Assembly: GCA_903834285.1 (NCBI GenBank)
Contig: CAILIO010000194.1
Coordinates: 1 to 32,093 of the forward strand
Source: an uncultured Sphingomonadales bacterium
GTDB taxonomy: Bacteria > Pseudomonadota > Alphaproteobacteria > Sphingomonadales > Sphingomonadaceae
Reading direction: 5' to 3'
DNA length: 32,093 nucleotides
The translations under genes and the position numbers were made by a program. Below the pieces are notes generated by a model. It did not search any database and had not been told where the DNA came from. It saw only the letters and a program-made list of their open reading frames with translations. How positions within the stretch are numbered: position 1 is the stretch's first letter; each line of letters opens with the position of its first letter. Positions 7,293 through 16,032 of the stretch are shown piece after piece.

Positions 7293-8855
7293 TTACCGGA
7301 CGCGCGCCATGCGGTCCATCCACGGCGCGATGGGGCCGGTGGCGGCAAGGAAGCTGCGGATGGCATCTTCGGGCGGCGCCGTGCCATCGCTCGCCTCGGC
7401 TGAAAGGATCAGCGTCATCGTCGCGCGGGGGCGCAGCAGAAGGCGGTCTTCCATGTTGGCGAGCTTGAGGCGGGTGTTGCTCCCTGTCAGCAAGTCGCCG
7501 GTGCGCAGCCAGGTCACGGCAAGCCGGTGGACCGGCCCGGGCGCCTGAATCACATCGCTCTTGGCATCATCGAACGCCGTGCCGGGCTCTTCCCATGCCC
7601 AGTGGCTGGCGAGCGGCAGCGCGCCTTGCCCAAAACCGCCAGCCTCCTTGCCATCGCCTTGCGCGGCGTAGAGCGCGAAGGAGAGATCGACGACGTGGCC
7701 CTTGCTATCGGCGTAGCGCGCCACCAGCCGGTGATCGGCGCCGGTGTGCAGCGGGTGCCATTCGAACCTCGGGGCGCTGTCTTCGAGATGCCAGCCGGCT
7801 ACCTCAGGCAACGTGATGAGATCGGGCATCGGGGCGGCGATCAGGTTCGCGGCCGCGCTCCACGCGAGGCCCGCCAGGGCGAGCGCCGCAATGCCGCCCA
7901 GCGCCGCCGATACCGGCAGCGCCAGGCGCTCCAGCCGCGCGAGCAGCGAGGAGGCGGCAATGGCCGCGCCATCGACCAGCGGCGCATCGACCTTGCGATC
8001 GAAAAAGCGCCAGCCCGCGGCCATGACCAGCGCCATGACCACCGCGAAGAACACCCAGCCGTAGAAAATATGGTCAAAACTCGCGGCAAATTCGATCCCG
8101 CGCCAGCTTGCGATGTAGATCGTCCCCCACGCGCGCACGCCATTGGCCAATACCGGCACCACCAGCGACAGCGCCATGAAGCCCGCGCGGCGCCACCAGC
8201 TCGCGAAGCACACATTGGAAACAAGCGCGCCATAAGCGAGCATTGCGATCAGGAACTTCACCCCCGAACACGCCTCTGCCACTTCGAAATAGCCGAAGCG
8301 CGTGGTGATGAAGACACCGTCGATGGTCGCCGGTAGCTGGCTCAGCGCCAGCAGCTGCATGGTCAGCTTCGCGGTGATCGTCTGCAGAAACGGGATGAGC
8401 TCATCACCGAAGGGCACCAGCGTCAGCATATAGCCCAGCGGAAACAACTGCGCGGCGGCGACGCGCGGGCCCAGCAGCGCCAGTGCCGAACCCTGCAGCA
8501 TCACGACGACGGCCAGCTGCCGCGCCAGATTGAGCCCGGAAAAGTCGCCCAGCACCCAGAGAAACACCGCGCCCGCCATTACGACAAGCCCCGGCCACCA
8601 CGCGCGCGGCATGATGGCGGCGGTCTCTGCGCCGCGCTGCAGCGCCAGCCAGCCAAGGATCGGCGGAATGAGCAGGATATGGTTGTAGGTCGAGCTGTTC
8701 CACCACTGCCAGGCCATGTCGCGCCAGTCGCCGAGGAACAGGGCGATCAGCCCAAGCCAGACGGCAATCAGCCGGATGAGCGGCGCGCGCCAGTAGTCGG
8801 GCACGCGGGCCAGCAAGCCCTGCGCCCGCGCCGGAAGCGTGTTTTCAGGCAGCAT
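7293..8855 (-). CDS. xrtA: Exosortase A fused to an EpsI-like C-terminal domain
   Basis: A 520-residue polytopic inner-membrane protein. The N-terminal part (about 25-285) has the exosortase pattern of multiple membrane helices and the catalytic triad positions: C196 in EACSGVKFL, R241 in NGVRAWG and H262 in DHIFYGW. Exosortases recognise PEP-CTERM sorting signals and cleave or transfer the protein near the membrane, analogous to sortase. The C-terminal third (about 310-515), after a further membrane helix, matches the EpsI/DUF3485 type domain, a separate protein in some species; its role is unknown but tied to EPS. The start overlaps the glycosyltransferase end by 11 bases, so the two are probably translationally coupled. 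No PEP-CTERM substrate is encoded in this window. Confidence 0.94.
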   Translation of the reverse strand: MLPENTLPARAQGLLARVPDYWRAPLIRLIAVWLGLIALFLGDWRDMAWQWWNSSTYNHILLIPPILGWLALQRGAETAAIMPRAWWPGLVVMAGAVFLWVLGDFSGLNLARQLAVVVMLQGSALALLGPRVAAAQLFPLGYMLTLVPFGDELIPFLQTITAKLTMQLLALSQLPATIDGVFITTRFGYFEVAEACSGVKFLIAMLAYGALVSNVCFASWWRRAGFMALSLVVPVLANGVRAWGTIYIASWRGIEFAASFDHIFYGWVFFAVVMALVMAAGWRFFDRKVDAPLVDGAAIAASSLLARLERLALPVSAALGGIAALALAGLAWSAAANLIAAPMPDLITLPEVAGWHLEDSAPRFEWHPLHTGADHRLVARYADSKGHVVDLSFALYAAQGDGKEAGGFGQGALPLASHWAWEEPGTAFDDAKSDVIQAPGPVHRLAVTWLRTGDLLTGSNTRLKLANMEDRLLLRPRATMTLILSAEASDGTAPPEDAIRSFLAATGPIAPWMDRMARVR

Positions 8856-10071
8856 CGACGGTGGGCCCGGTCGGACCAGCGATCAGCGTGCGCAAGGGCG
8901 CCAGCACGCGGTCCCAGCCGCACTCGTCCACCACAAAACGCCGCGCCGATGCGGCCATGGCCGCCGCCGCAGAGCGGTCTTCCAGGAGCGCCAGTGCCCG
9001 CTCGGCCAGCGCCAGTGGCGCCTCGACCAGTGCGAAGTGTTCGCCATCGGTGCCAGCAATCCCCGTCGCCGCAGCGGGCGTCAGCAGCACTGGGCGCGCC
9101 ATGGCCATGGCTTCAAGCACCTTGTTCTGCACCCCTCGCGCGATCAGGAGCGGCGCCGTCACGAGGTCGGCCCCCGCCAGCCAGGGCCGCACATCGGGGA
9201 CCGCGCCGGTGACCAGCGTGCCGTTGATCCCCTCCAATGCCCGAACCGCCGCCGTCGGCGCGCGGCCGACGATGGCAAAGCGCGCCTCAGGATGCACCGC
9301 GCGGATGCGGGGCATCACTTCGTGCGCAAAAAGCTCCACAGCGGTAATGTTGGGCGGATAGTCCATCTGGCCGGTAAACACGATCCAGGGTCCTTCGCCT
9401 TGCAGTTCAGGCGCCGGGCTCACTGCCGCCGGATCGAACAATTCGGTATCGATGCCATTGCCCAGTGCGCGCACATCGGGCCGCGCGCTGCCGGAAAGCC
9501 GGCTTTCGAACAGCGCGCGCTCCTCGCGGCTCACGAAAAGGCTGGTCGTCGCGCGGCGGGCCGCCGCTTCCTCGAACCGGCGCAGCAGCCGCGCCTCGCG
9601 TGCATAGAGCAGACGGCGCGGCAGCGCGCCGGTCTGGGCATAGGCCTCAAACTTTGCCGAATCGACGTCGACGAAATCCATCACCACCCGGCCCCGGAAT
9701 TCGGGCGGCACATATTGCGCCATCTGCCCGGAGAACACGAAGATCGCCGAGATCGGGCGAGTTTCGAGCACCTGATGCACCCAGCGCTGCAGCTTTGCCG
9801 AGGCAAAGGCGGCGAGGCTCACCGGCAGCCCTTGCCCCAGCGCGGCAAGCGCAGCCAGCGGCAGCGGGGCGCTGCGGCGGACGATGCAGTGGCTGGCCGC
9901 GAGCGCTGCCACTTCGCTTTCCTGCGCAAGATCCGCCGCGTCATCCGCCAGCGCGCCAACATGCACCGGTGCCATGTCCGCGATCCGGCGGAGCAAGTGG
10001 TTGGAGCGGATCTTGTCCCCCCGGTCGGGCGGAAAGGGTACGCGGTGCGCCAGGAACAGCACCTCGCTCAC
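8845..10071 (-). CDS. Exosortase A-associated glycosyltransferase (GT-B fold)
   Basis: A 408-residue glycosyltransferase of the GT4-like, GT-B type found in XrtA loci (TIGR03087 type, from memory). The N-terminus is LFLAHRVPFPPDRGDKIRS, a family hallmark; the donor-binding half has WIVFTGQMDYPPN, FAIVGRAP, VTGAVPDVRPWLAGAD and NKVLEAMAMARPVLLT. It should add a sugar from a nucleotide donor to the lipid-linked EPS precursor on the cytoplasmic side. The frame is open for 85 codons upstream, but the GTG at 10071 is preferred: it gives the conserved N-terminus and overlaps the stop of the FemAB-like gene in a GTGA junction. The gene overlaps xrtA by 11 bases. Confidence 0.93.
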   Translation of the reverse strand: MSEVLFLAHRVPFPPDRGDKIRSNHLLRRIADMAPVHVGALADDAADLAQESEVAALAASHCIVRRSAPLPLAALAALGQGLPVSLAAFASAKLQRWVHQVLETRPISAIFVFSGQMAQYVPPEFRGRVVMDFVDVDSAKFEAYAQTGALPRRLLYAREARLLRRFEEAAARRATTSLFVSREERALFESRLSGSARPDVRALGNGIDTELFDPAAVSPAPELQGEGPWIVFTGQMDYPPNITAVELFAHEVMPRIRAVHPEARFAIVGRAPTAAVRALEGINGTLVTGAVPDVRPWLAGADLVTAPLLIARGVQNKVLEAMAMARPVLLTPAAATGIAGTDGEHFALVEAPLALAERALALLEDRSAAAAMAASARRFVVDECGWDRVLAPLRTLIAGPTGPTVDAA

Positions 10072-11129
10072 GCAAGCCCTCCCGCGATCAGCGGACCGAC
10101 CCGGTTGGCGATGAAGAGCGGCAGCTTCTGCCACAGCGCGATCTTCGCCTTGTAGCGCTGGGAGAGCGGATTGACATCGCGCGGCGGCGCCCCGTCGGCG
10201 CTCCACACCGCGTAGCTCAGCGGCTCCGGCGCGAAGCCCCAGTTGCGCTTGAAGTGATAGGCGCCGGTATCGGTTTTGGAGCGTCCGAAATCGAAGCGGT
10301 CGCATCCGCGCCCACGCGCATGGCACATAAGAGCATAATACATCACGTCATTGGCCCGAAGCGCGCGCGCCGCATGCACGCCGCCGCCCCAGTAGGGCAT
10401 GACCGCGCCGCGATGATAAAGGCTCAGCACCGAGGCAACCGCGCGGCCCTCATGCAGCACGGTCAGGATATCGGCATCCTCGCCGAACGCATCGAGCACC
10501 GCCTCGAACAATGCGCGCGGAAACACCGGCGTGCCGAGATTGCGCACCGATTCGGCATAGACGCCGAAGTGCCAGTCGCGGTCCTGCCCTTCACAACCGA
10601 CGCGCACATCCATATGGTTGGCCAGCCCTTTGCGCACTTCGGCACGCTGTTTGCGCGGGATCCAGGTAAGCTGCGCCTCGTCATCGGCGGCGAGCGGCGC
10701 GACGAAGCCGGCATGGCTGTCGCGCTTGATGTGCCAGGCGGCATCGTCCGGCATCGCCCCCCCGCGCACTTCGAGCGTAGGGCAGGTCAGCCGCCGCGCG
10801 AGCTCGGTGGCCGCAGCAAAAAGCACAGGCGCGGCATCCGGATCGCCCAAAAGGCCCCCGCCTACCGCAAAGCCGGTCGAAACCAGCGCACGGCCAAACA
10901 GCGGCGAATGCACGGCATGGAGCGGCAAAAGCGCGGCAATCGCCCTCTCGCGCTCGGCAAGCAGGACATGCGCCCGATGCCCCGCCGCGCGCGTGACCGC
11001 CTCCAGCCACTCGGGCCGGTGGAATGGCGTCGCGCCCTCAGCCTCTGCCACAAAGCGCACAATCGCGCCGCGGTCGCCAGGATCGGCCAGACGCACCCGG
11101 GTCAGCGAAGGGCGAAACGGCGCGTTCAT
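10068..11129 (-). CDS. FemAB-like acyltransferase, exosortase A-associated
   Basis: A 353-residue protein of the FemAB/GNAT superfamily type linked to PEP-CTERM systems (TIGR03019 type, from memory). It carries two GNAT-like halves: an N-terminal one (FRPSLTRVRLADPGDRGAI onward) and a C-terminal one with LTWIPRKQRAEVRKGL, AVASVLSLYHRG and the signature DFGRSKTDTGAYHFKRNWGF. FemAB proteins transfer amino acids from aminoacyl-tRNA to peptidoglycan precursors; the actual donor and acceptor in this subfamily are not established. The start at 11129 is set by an ATGA overlap with the deacetylase stop, although the frame stays open 62 codons upstream; the downstream end overlaps the glycosyltransferase start (GTGA). 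A second protein of the same superfamily lies at 21224-22267. Confidence 0.9.
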   Translation of the reverse strand: MNAPFRPSLTRVRLADPGDRGAIVRFVAEAEGATPFHRPEWLEAVTRAAGHRAHVLLAERERAIAALLPLHAVHSPLFGRALVSTGFAVGGGLLGDPDAAPVLFAAATELARRLTCPTLEVRGGAMPDDAAWHIKRDSHAGFVAPLAADDEAQLTWIPRKQRAEVRKGLANHMDVRVGCEGQDRDWHFGVYAESVRNLGTPVFPRALFEAVLDAFGEDADILTVLHEGRAVASVLSLYHRGAVMPYWGGGVHAARALRANDVMYYALMCHARGRGCDRFDFGRSKTDTGAYHFKRNWGFAPEPLSYAVWSADGAPPRDVNPLSQRYKAKIALWQKLPLFIANRVGPLIAGGLA

Positions 11130-12031
11130 GCCGCCACCTGCTCCGCATCGAGCCGCGCGGCCTCGGCGGCGACCACCGCGTCCATCCGGCCCCACCGGAA
11201 CGCGCCCAGCAGCCGCCGGAGCTTGGGCGCCATGACCGCAAGATTGGTGTAGTGCCGAAAGCGCGAGAGCAGCGGCGCATCGTAGCGGCGCGGCTGATCG
11301 GGATCGACTTCCCACGGGTGGAAGTAGAACGCCGCCGGGCGGCCATCGCGCCGGTTCACCCGGTCCACTGCCCAGTGAGAGACGGCATAGGGCAGCAGCC
11401 GGAAGAACCCGCCCCCGCCCGCCGCCATCCGACGTCCAGCCAGTTCCACCGTCGTCACCGGCACTTCGACCAACGACGAACCCGCCACCGGGCGGAACGC
11501 AAAGCGCGGCGCCTCGCGCCAGCCATAGTGATCGTGGACAATCGGCGCGACGCTGGAAGAATAGGCATAGCCGTGCCGCGCGAGCACTTCGTGCGCCCAG
11601 GGTGCGCGCGCATCGATCGAAAAGCTCGGCGCACGGTAGCCCGTCACCGCGCTGCTGCTGGTATCTTCGAGCACGCTGCGCGCCCGCGCGATATCCTCGG
11701 CGAAGGCCGCTTCACCCAAAGTGAACACGCGCTTGTGATCCCAGCCGTGGCTGGCGATTTCATGGCCCCCGGCGGCAATCCGGCGCATCATCACAGGATG
11801 TCGCTCGGCCACCCAGCCCAGCGTGAAGAAGGTCGCCTTGACCCCGGCCTCGTCAAACAGCGCCAGCACACGGTCGCAGTTCGCCTCGACCCGGCGGTCG
11901 AGCCCGTCCCACTCGCCGCGCGCGATCACATGCTCGAACGCGCCGACCTGGAACCAGTCCTCGACGTCGACCGACATGCCGTTGAGCACGGCACCGGCAG
12001 GAAGGGTGTATCCAAGATCGGGGCCGGACAT
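11126..12031 (-). CDS. Polysaccharide deacetylase, exosortase A-associated
   Basis: A 301-residue NodB-homology (CE4-type) deacetylase of the XrtA-linked subfamily (TIGR03006 type, from memory). Motif 1 is SVDVEDWF (D22/D25), motif 2 SHGWDH gives the metal ligands H95 and H99, and motif 3 is TGYRAPSFSI. The C-terminal FYFHPWE is typical. It should remove N- or O-acetyl groups from sugar residues of the polysaccharide; there is no signal peptide, so it presumably acts on cytoplasmic precursors or needs another route out. The ribosome-binding site AGGAG sits in the 15-base gap after the ATPase gene. Its end overlaps the FemAB-like gene by four bases. Confidence 0.93.
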   Translation of the reverse strand: MSGPDLGYTLPAGAVLNGMSVDVEDWFQVGAFEHVIARGEWDGLDRRVEANCDRVLALFDEAGVKATFFTLGWVAERHPVMMRRIAAGGHEIASHGWDHKRVFTLGEAAFAEDIARARSVLEDTSSSAVTGYRAPSFSIDARAPWAHEVLARHGYAYSSSVAPIVHDHYGWREAPRFAFRPVAGSSLVEVPVTTVELAGRRMAAGGGGFFRLLPYAVSHWAVDRVNRRDGRPAAFYFHPWEVDPDQPRRYDAPLLSRFRHYTNLAVMAPKLRRLLGAFRWGRMDAVVAAEAARLDAEQVAA

Positions 12032-12046
12032 GGCGTCATAGCTCCT

Positions 12047-13237
12047 TCAGGCGGCGCGGCGCGGGGTTTCGCTTTCGAACCACTCGATCAGCATTGTCAG
12101 CACGTGGCGGATCGCCTGCTCTTGCTCGGCGCCGCGCGCCTCGAGCGCGACGATGCGCTGCTGCAGCACGCCAAGCGTGGCTTCGAGCACTTCAAGCCGC
12201 GCCTCGGTCGCCGGAACTGCCGTAGGCGGCGCAGGCATATCGGCCAGTTCGAGCACGGCCTTCTGCAATTCGACGATCTGCTCGGCATGGCCCGAAACCG
12301 CCTTCTGCAATCCGGCGAGGCCAGCAACGGCGGCCGCAGGCAGTTCAACCTGCGGCACAGCCGGCGCGTCAGGGGCAATCAGCGGCGCGGGCGCAGGGGC
12401 GGGTGCCGCAGGATCGGCCAAGGTGCCATCGCGCTCCAGATCGGCGATCACTTCAGCCAGCATGGCAGCATCGATGCGCGATTTCTGGTCGACCGCACCC
12501 ATCAGCAGGAGACGGCCGACAACCTGGTTGATCCGGCGCGGCAGGCAGCCGGTCGCTGCAGCGAGGTCGGTAAAGACCCGCGCGTCGAACGAGGGGTTGC
12601 CGTTCCAGCCAACGCAGGCCAGCCGGTGCAGCACATAAGGGCCGACTTCCTCGGCCTCCATCGCTTCGAGGTGGTGTGTCGCGATCACGCGCTGGCGCAG
12701 TTGCTCCAGCCGGGGCGAGTTCTGCAGGAGATCGCGGAATTCGGGCTGGCCCAGCAGCAGGATCTGCAGCAGTGGATGCGCGCCGAGCTGGAAGTTGGAG
12801 AGCATGCGCAGCTCTTCCAGCGCCTCGATCGACAGGTTCTGCGTCTCGTCCACGACCAGCAGGCAACGGCGCCCGGCCCGCGCTTCCTCGTGGAGGAATG
12901 CCTCGATCACTGCGAGCGCGCTCGCCTTGTCATGCCCCGCTACGGCAAGGCCGAACACGCGCGCGGCGAGGTGTACCATCTCGCCGCCATCGAGCCGGCT
13001 GGTCACGATCTGCGCCGCAGTGAGCCGCTGGCGGTCGATCGTGGCCAGCAGATGCGCCGCGAGCGTGGACTTGCCCGCCCCCACCGCGCCGGTGATGACA
13101 ATGAAGCCTTCGCCCTGCGCAAGACCATAACCGAGGTAGGACAACGCCTTGCGGTGCGTTCCGCTCTCGAAATAGAACTCCGGGTCAGGGGTAAGCTGGA
13201 AAGGCCGTCCGGTCAGCTGGTAGAACCTGTCATACAT
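12047..13237 (-). CDS. AAA ATPase of the XrtA/PEP-CTERM locus (ExeA/GspA-like)
   Basis: A 396-residue AAA ATPase of the type found beside XrtA (TIGR03015 type, from memory), related to ExeA/GspA of type II secretion. The N-terminus MYDRFYQLTGRPFQLTPDP is characteristic. Walker A is GAVGAGKST (50-58, K56) and Walker B LLVVDETQ (D130, E131), followed by the GQPEFRDLL block. After about residue 270 comes an Ala/Pro-rich linker and a heptad-like coiled-coil stretch to the end, not part of the ATPase core. The start at 13237 gives the conserved N-terminus; the longer open frame upstream would run into the previous gene. It may drive assembly of the envelope-spanning complex; this is inference from ExeA. 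Confidence 0.92.
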   Translation of the reverse strand: MYDRFYQLTGRPFQLTPDPEFYFESGTHRKALSYLGYGLAQGEGFIVITGAVGAGKSTLAAHLLATIDRQRLTAAQIVTSRLDGGEMVHLAARVFGLAVAGHDKASALAVIEAFLHEEARAGRRCLLVVDETQNLSIEALEELRMLSNFQLGAHPLLQILLLGQPEFRDLLQNSPRLEQLRQRVIATHHLEAMEAEEVGPYVLHRLACVGWNGNPSFDARVFTDLAAATGCLPRRINQVVGRLLLMGAVDQKSRIDAAMLAEVIADLERDGTLADPAAPAPAPAPLIAPDAPAVPQVELPAAAVAGLAGLQKAVSGHAEQIVELQKAVLELADMPAPPTAVPATEARLEVLEATLGVLQQRIVALEARGAEQEQAIRHVLTMLIEWFESETPRRAA

Positions 13238-13256
13238 CGTGGGGGACGCCCTTCTC

Positions 13257-15020
13257 TCAGAAATTGTAGCGCAGGCCGACCTGGCCTGTCGCGATGACCT
13301 CGTCGGGAAGCGCATTGCGGTTGAGCGCATCGAGCCCGACCGCAGCATTGCCGACAAGGCGCCGGGTAAACTGGTGCGAAAGACCAGCGTTGAAACCGAT
13401 GGCATTGACATCGGCGAGATCGGAGAAGCCGGACTTGTACCAGCTGTCGTAGACCCCGACGGTAAAGGCGGTAAGCCGGTCGATCGGCCCCGAAATCTGG
13501 CCGTTCACGTAATAGGTCTCGTCAGTGCGGCCATCGGCGGCGGCGAGAACCGTGCCCTGAGCCCCGATGAACTTGCGCCGCAGATAGCCTGCACCAAGAC
13601 CCATGCGCAGCCTTCCGGCCCTATGGCTGTAGGAGGCCGAAACGCCGCGCGTGCGGAACGCCGCCGAGGCGATCGAGCCGAGGGCACCGTTGACGCAGCC
13701 CCCCCCCTGCGCGCCCGACGCGCAGCCCGAGATATCGCCGCTGAACGGATTGCGATCGGTGGTAAAATCGGTCGGCAGGCCGCGCACGGCATTGCCGATG
13801 CTTGAGCCGAACCCGCTCACCGCATCGAACACGTCGACCTGCACGGCATTGCGTGCATTCGGCGTGTAGGAAAGCGAGCCGTAGTAGGTCATGCTGTCAT
13901 AGCGGCGGCCAACGAAGGCGCTCAGCGAGGTGCGTCGGCTCGGGCGCCACATCACGCCGACATCCCAGGTCAGTCCGGTCACGTCATAGGCAATCTGGCG
14001 CGGCTTCGATTTGTCGGTCACGTACCGGCCGTCGCTGCCGACAATCGGCACGCCGCCCGGCCCGCGCACGGCATCGCGCGAGGAGACCTTGACGTCCTGC
14101 CAGCCCACGTCGCCGATCAGCGAGAGTTCCGAATTGATCGGCAACGTCGCCTGCACTCCCGCGCGCACTTCGCGCACGCGCTGGTCGAGGTTGGCGATAT
14201 CTTCCTGATTGTACCCGGCGCTCGCGGTAAGCCCGATCGGCAGCACGGTGTGCGGGGCGACACCAGCGGAAACCTGCGCGGACTGCGCCACCGAGTGATT
14301 GAAGATATCGCCTTGCGGCTGCGGCTGGCCCGCCGGCAGGCCCGTTACCGCCAGGCGCGGCGTGTTCACCTTGGTATAGCCGACGAGATAGGAGCCCTTA
14401 ACCGCAACCTCGCCCACATGAGTCGAAAGCGCGGGGCCCGCATAGACCGAATAGACCTGCGCCACTTGGTCGCCCGTCTGCACCGATCCGAGGCGCGAGG
14501 CGCCGCTCGCATCGAACCGCGTGCGCGTGGCCAGGCCGCCCGCCTCGATCGTCAGCTGGCGCGGGATCAGATCGTGGCGCACCCGCGCGAGCCCGGAAAT
14601 TGTGTCGTTGCTGACGGTGTTACCGCTTTCAGCAAAGCGCCGCTCATAGCGCACCGAGACCGCGCCTTCGGTCCGCCGCCCGGCCAGCGACATGTCCACA
14701 CCCACCGCGACGCTGGAATAGGTCAGCACGTCGTGGACGGGCTCGAGCCGGGCGAGCACGCTCTGGCTGAGCTCGATGTAAGGCTGGACCTTCATCCGCC
14801 CGGTGCCCCCGGCACTGCCCATGCTGCGCCCGCCGCGGCGCGAACCGCGATCACGCCCTGTATCGCTGGCGCCAGCGCCGGAAGGCGCGGCGTCGCCGCC
14901 CGTGATCGCCTCGCTGTCGCCGGGATCGCCATAGGGCAGCGACTGCGCCTGCGCCGTGCCGGCCACCATCGCCAGCGCAAGCGCGCCAGCCGCAAGCACA
15001 TGGATCGAAATGCGCGCCAT
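13257..15020 (-). CDS. Outer-membrane beta-barrel protein of the exosortase A EPS locus
   Basis: A 587-residue secreted protein with a signal peptide (about 1-26, cleavage after AGTAQA) and long alternating strands ending in LRYNF, the aromatic C-terminal signature of outer-membrane barrels. It matches the conserved PEP-CTERM-associated barrel (TIGR03016 type, from memory). Position next to the kinase, chain-length and export genes suggests it is the outer-membrane exit or an accessory of the EPS channel, as BcsC- or PgaA-type barrels are; this is inference. A Gly/Ser-rich low-complexity segment follows the signal peptide. About residue 440 a putative surface loop has two cysteines (GCASGAQGGGC) coded by a run of nine G. 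The start at 15020 is supported by AAGGAA 5-10 bases upstream, overlapping the kinase 3' end. Confidence 0.88.
   Translation of the reverse strand: MARISIHVLAAGALALAMVAGTAQAQSLPYGDPGDSEAITGGDAAPSGAGASDTGRDRGSRRGGRSMGSAGGTGRMKVQPYIELSQSVLARLEPVHDVLTYSSVAVGVDMSLAGRRTEGAVSVRYERRFAESGNTVSNDTISGLARVRHDLIPRQLTIEAGGLATRTRFDASGASRLGSVQTGDQVAQVYSVYAGPALSTHVGEVAVKGSYLVGYTKVNTPRLAVTGLPAGQPQPQGDIFNHSVAQSAQVSAGVAPHTVLPIGLTASAGYNQEDIANLDQRVREVRAGVQATLPINSELSLIGDVGWQDVKVSSRDAVRGPGGVPIVGSDGRYVTDKSKPRQIAYDVTGLTWDVGVMWRPSRRTSLSAFVGRRYDSMTYYGSLSYTPNARNAVQVDVFDAVSGFGSSIGNAVRGLPTDFTTDRNPFSGDISGCASGAQGGGCVNGALGSIASAAFRTRGVSASYSHRAGRLRMGLGAGYLRRKFIGAQGTVLAAADGRTDETYYVNGQISGPIDRLTAFTVGVYDSWYKSGFSDLADVNAIGFNAGLSHQFTRRLVGNAAVGLDALNRNALPDEVIATGQVGLRYNF
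13699..13707. repeat. Homopolymer of nine C (nine G in the coding strand)
   Basis: Nine consecutive C on the plus strand, so nine G in the sense strand of the outer-membrane barrel gene, coding the glycines in GAQGGGC. Tracts of this length can slip in replication and switch a gene on and off, and are also a common place for sequencing errors. The frame is intact in this sequence. Confidence 0.8.
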
Positions 15021-15022
15021 GG

Positions 15023-16015
15023 TTATTCCTTGTACCCGTAGTAGGAGCCGAAGCGGCGCCCGGTGGGTGAGAAGCGGGTGCAATTGAGCAGGAGCTTGAT
15101 GTCCTCGCAGCCCGCCAGGATGCTCACCGCATCACGAAGCGCGGCCTCGCCGGTCTGGTCGGCACGCACCACCATCAGCGCCTGGCCGACATGGTGCGCG
15201 AGTTCGGAAGCAGGGGACGCCGCCAGGACGGGCGGGCTGTCGAAGATCACGATGCGATTGGGCGACTGCGAGGTCAGCCGGTCCAGAACCTCGACGGTAT
15301 AAGCAGAGGCAAGGAGTTCGGTGTCGTGCCCCGTCGAATTGCCAGCGGGCAGCACGAAGAGCCCGGCGATATCCGTGCCGATGATGCAGTCCTCGACCGC
15401 AACCTCGGGATCGGCCAGCGCATCCATCAACCCGCGCCCGCCCGGCAGACCCAGCGCGGAAAGTACGCTGGGCTTGGCGAAATCAGCATCGACGAGGAGG
15501 ACTTCAGTGTCCTTCTCTGCCGCCATCGAGAGCGCAAGATTGACCGCACAGAAGGTCTTGCCCTCACCCGGATGCGCCGAGCAGACCAGAATGCGTTCGC
15601 CGTGCGGCGCACCCCGGCCCGCGCGCGATTCCGCCGCCGTCATCAGGAGCTGGCGCTTCACGATGCGGAATTCCTCGAGCAGGCCCGTGACTGGCCCCTC
15701 GGGTTCGATCAGGCACTGCTCGCGCAGATGCTTGCGGTCGACCGGGTGAAATGAGCCGCGAAACGCCTGCCGCGCCGGGATGCCGTCGAAAGGCGCCGGC
15801 GCCCGATCCGGGCGCGCTGGCGCCGCCACACGCTGCACTGGCTGGGCGGGCTCCGCCGCTTCGGACGTGACCGGAGCCTGCTCGCGCGGCTCTGGCAGCT
15901 TGGGCGCCGCCGGCGCCTGGAAACCGCGCAAGTCAAAGCTACCCGCCGCCCGCTCGATCAACGAGCGTGCTTGGGAGGTGTCCTTGGGAAGCGGAATCTT
16001 GCTCTGTTCGGTCAT
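15023..16015 (-). CDS. XrtA-associated bacterial tyrosine autokinase
   Basis: A 330-residue BY-kinase lacking membrane segments, so it corresponds to the cytoplasmic kinase half of Wzc/CapB split from its membrane partner, which is the upstream gene. Walker A is SAHPGEGKT (146-154, K153), Walker A' is LLVDADFAKPS (D176, D178) and Walker B is VIFDSPP (D259). The C-terminus GSYYGYKE has the tyrosine cluster (Y325, Y326, Y328) that is autophosphorylated in this family to control polymer length and export. The first 85 residues are Pro/Ala-rich and probably disordered. I chose the ATG at 16015, 17 bases after the chain-length stop, with GGGAG in the gap. Family type TIGR03018, from memory. Confidence 0.94.
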   Translation of the reverse strand: MTEQSKIPLPKDTSQARSLIERAAGSFDLRGFQAPAAPKLPEPREQAPVTSEAAEPAQPVQRVAAPARPDRAPAPFDGIPARQAFRGSFHPVDRKHLREQCLIEPEGPVTGLLEEFRIVKRQLLMTAAESRAGRGAPHGERILVCSAHPGEGKTFCAVNLALSMAAEKDTEVLLVDADFAKPSVLSALGLPGGRGLMDALADPEVAVEDCIIGTDIAGLFVLPAGNSTGHDTELLASAYTVEVLDRLTSQSPNRIVIFDSPPVLAASPASELAHHVGQALMVVRADQTGEAALRDAVSILAGCEDIKLLLNCTRFSPTGRRFGSYYGYKE

Positions 16016-16032
16016 GATCTTCTCGAGCTCCC

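Noticed and set aside
10072..10326. 85-codon N-terminal extension of the glycosyltransferase
   Set aside because: It would overlap the FemAB-like gene deeply; the GTG at 10071 gives the conserved N-terminus and a GTGA junction.
9465..11252. 595-codon open frame on the plus strand
   Set aside because: Antisense to the glycosyltransferase and FemAB-like genes; Arg/Pro/Ala-rich composition and no ribosome-binding site or motif.
11024..13297. 757-codon open frame on the plus strand
   Set aside because: It lies antisense to the FemAB-like, deacetylase and ATPase genes, which have clear motifs. Its translation is Arg/His/Gly-rich without any domain, as expected for a shadow frame in GC-rich DNA.
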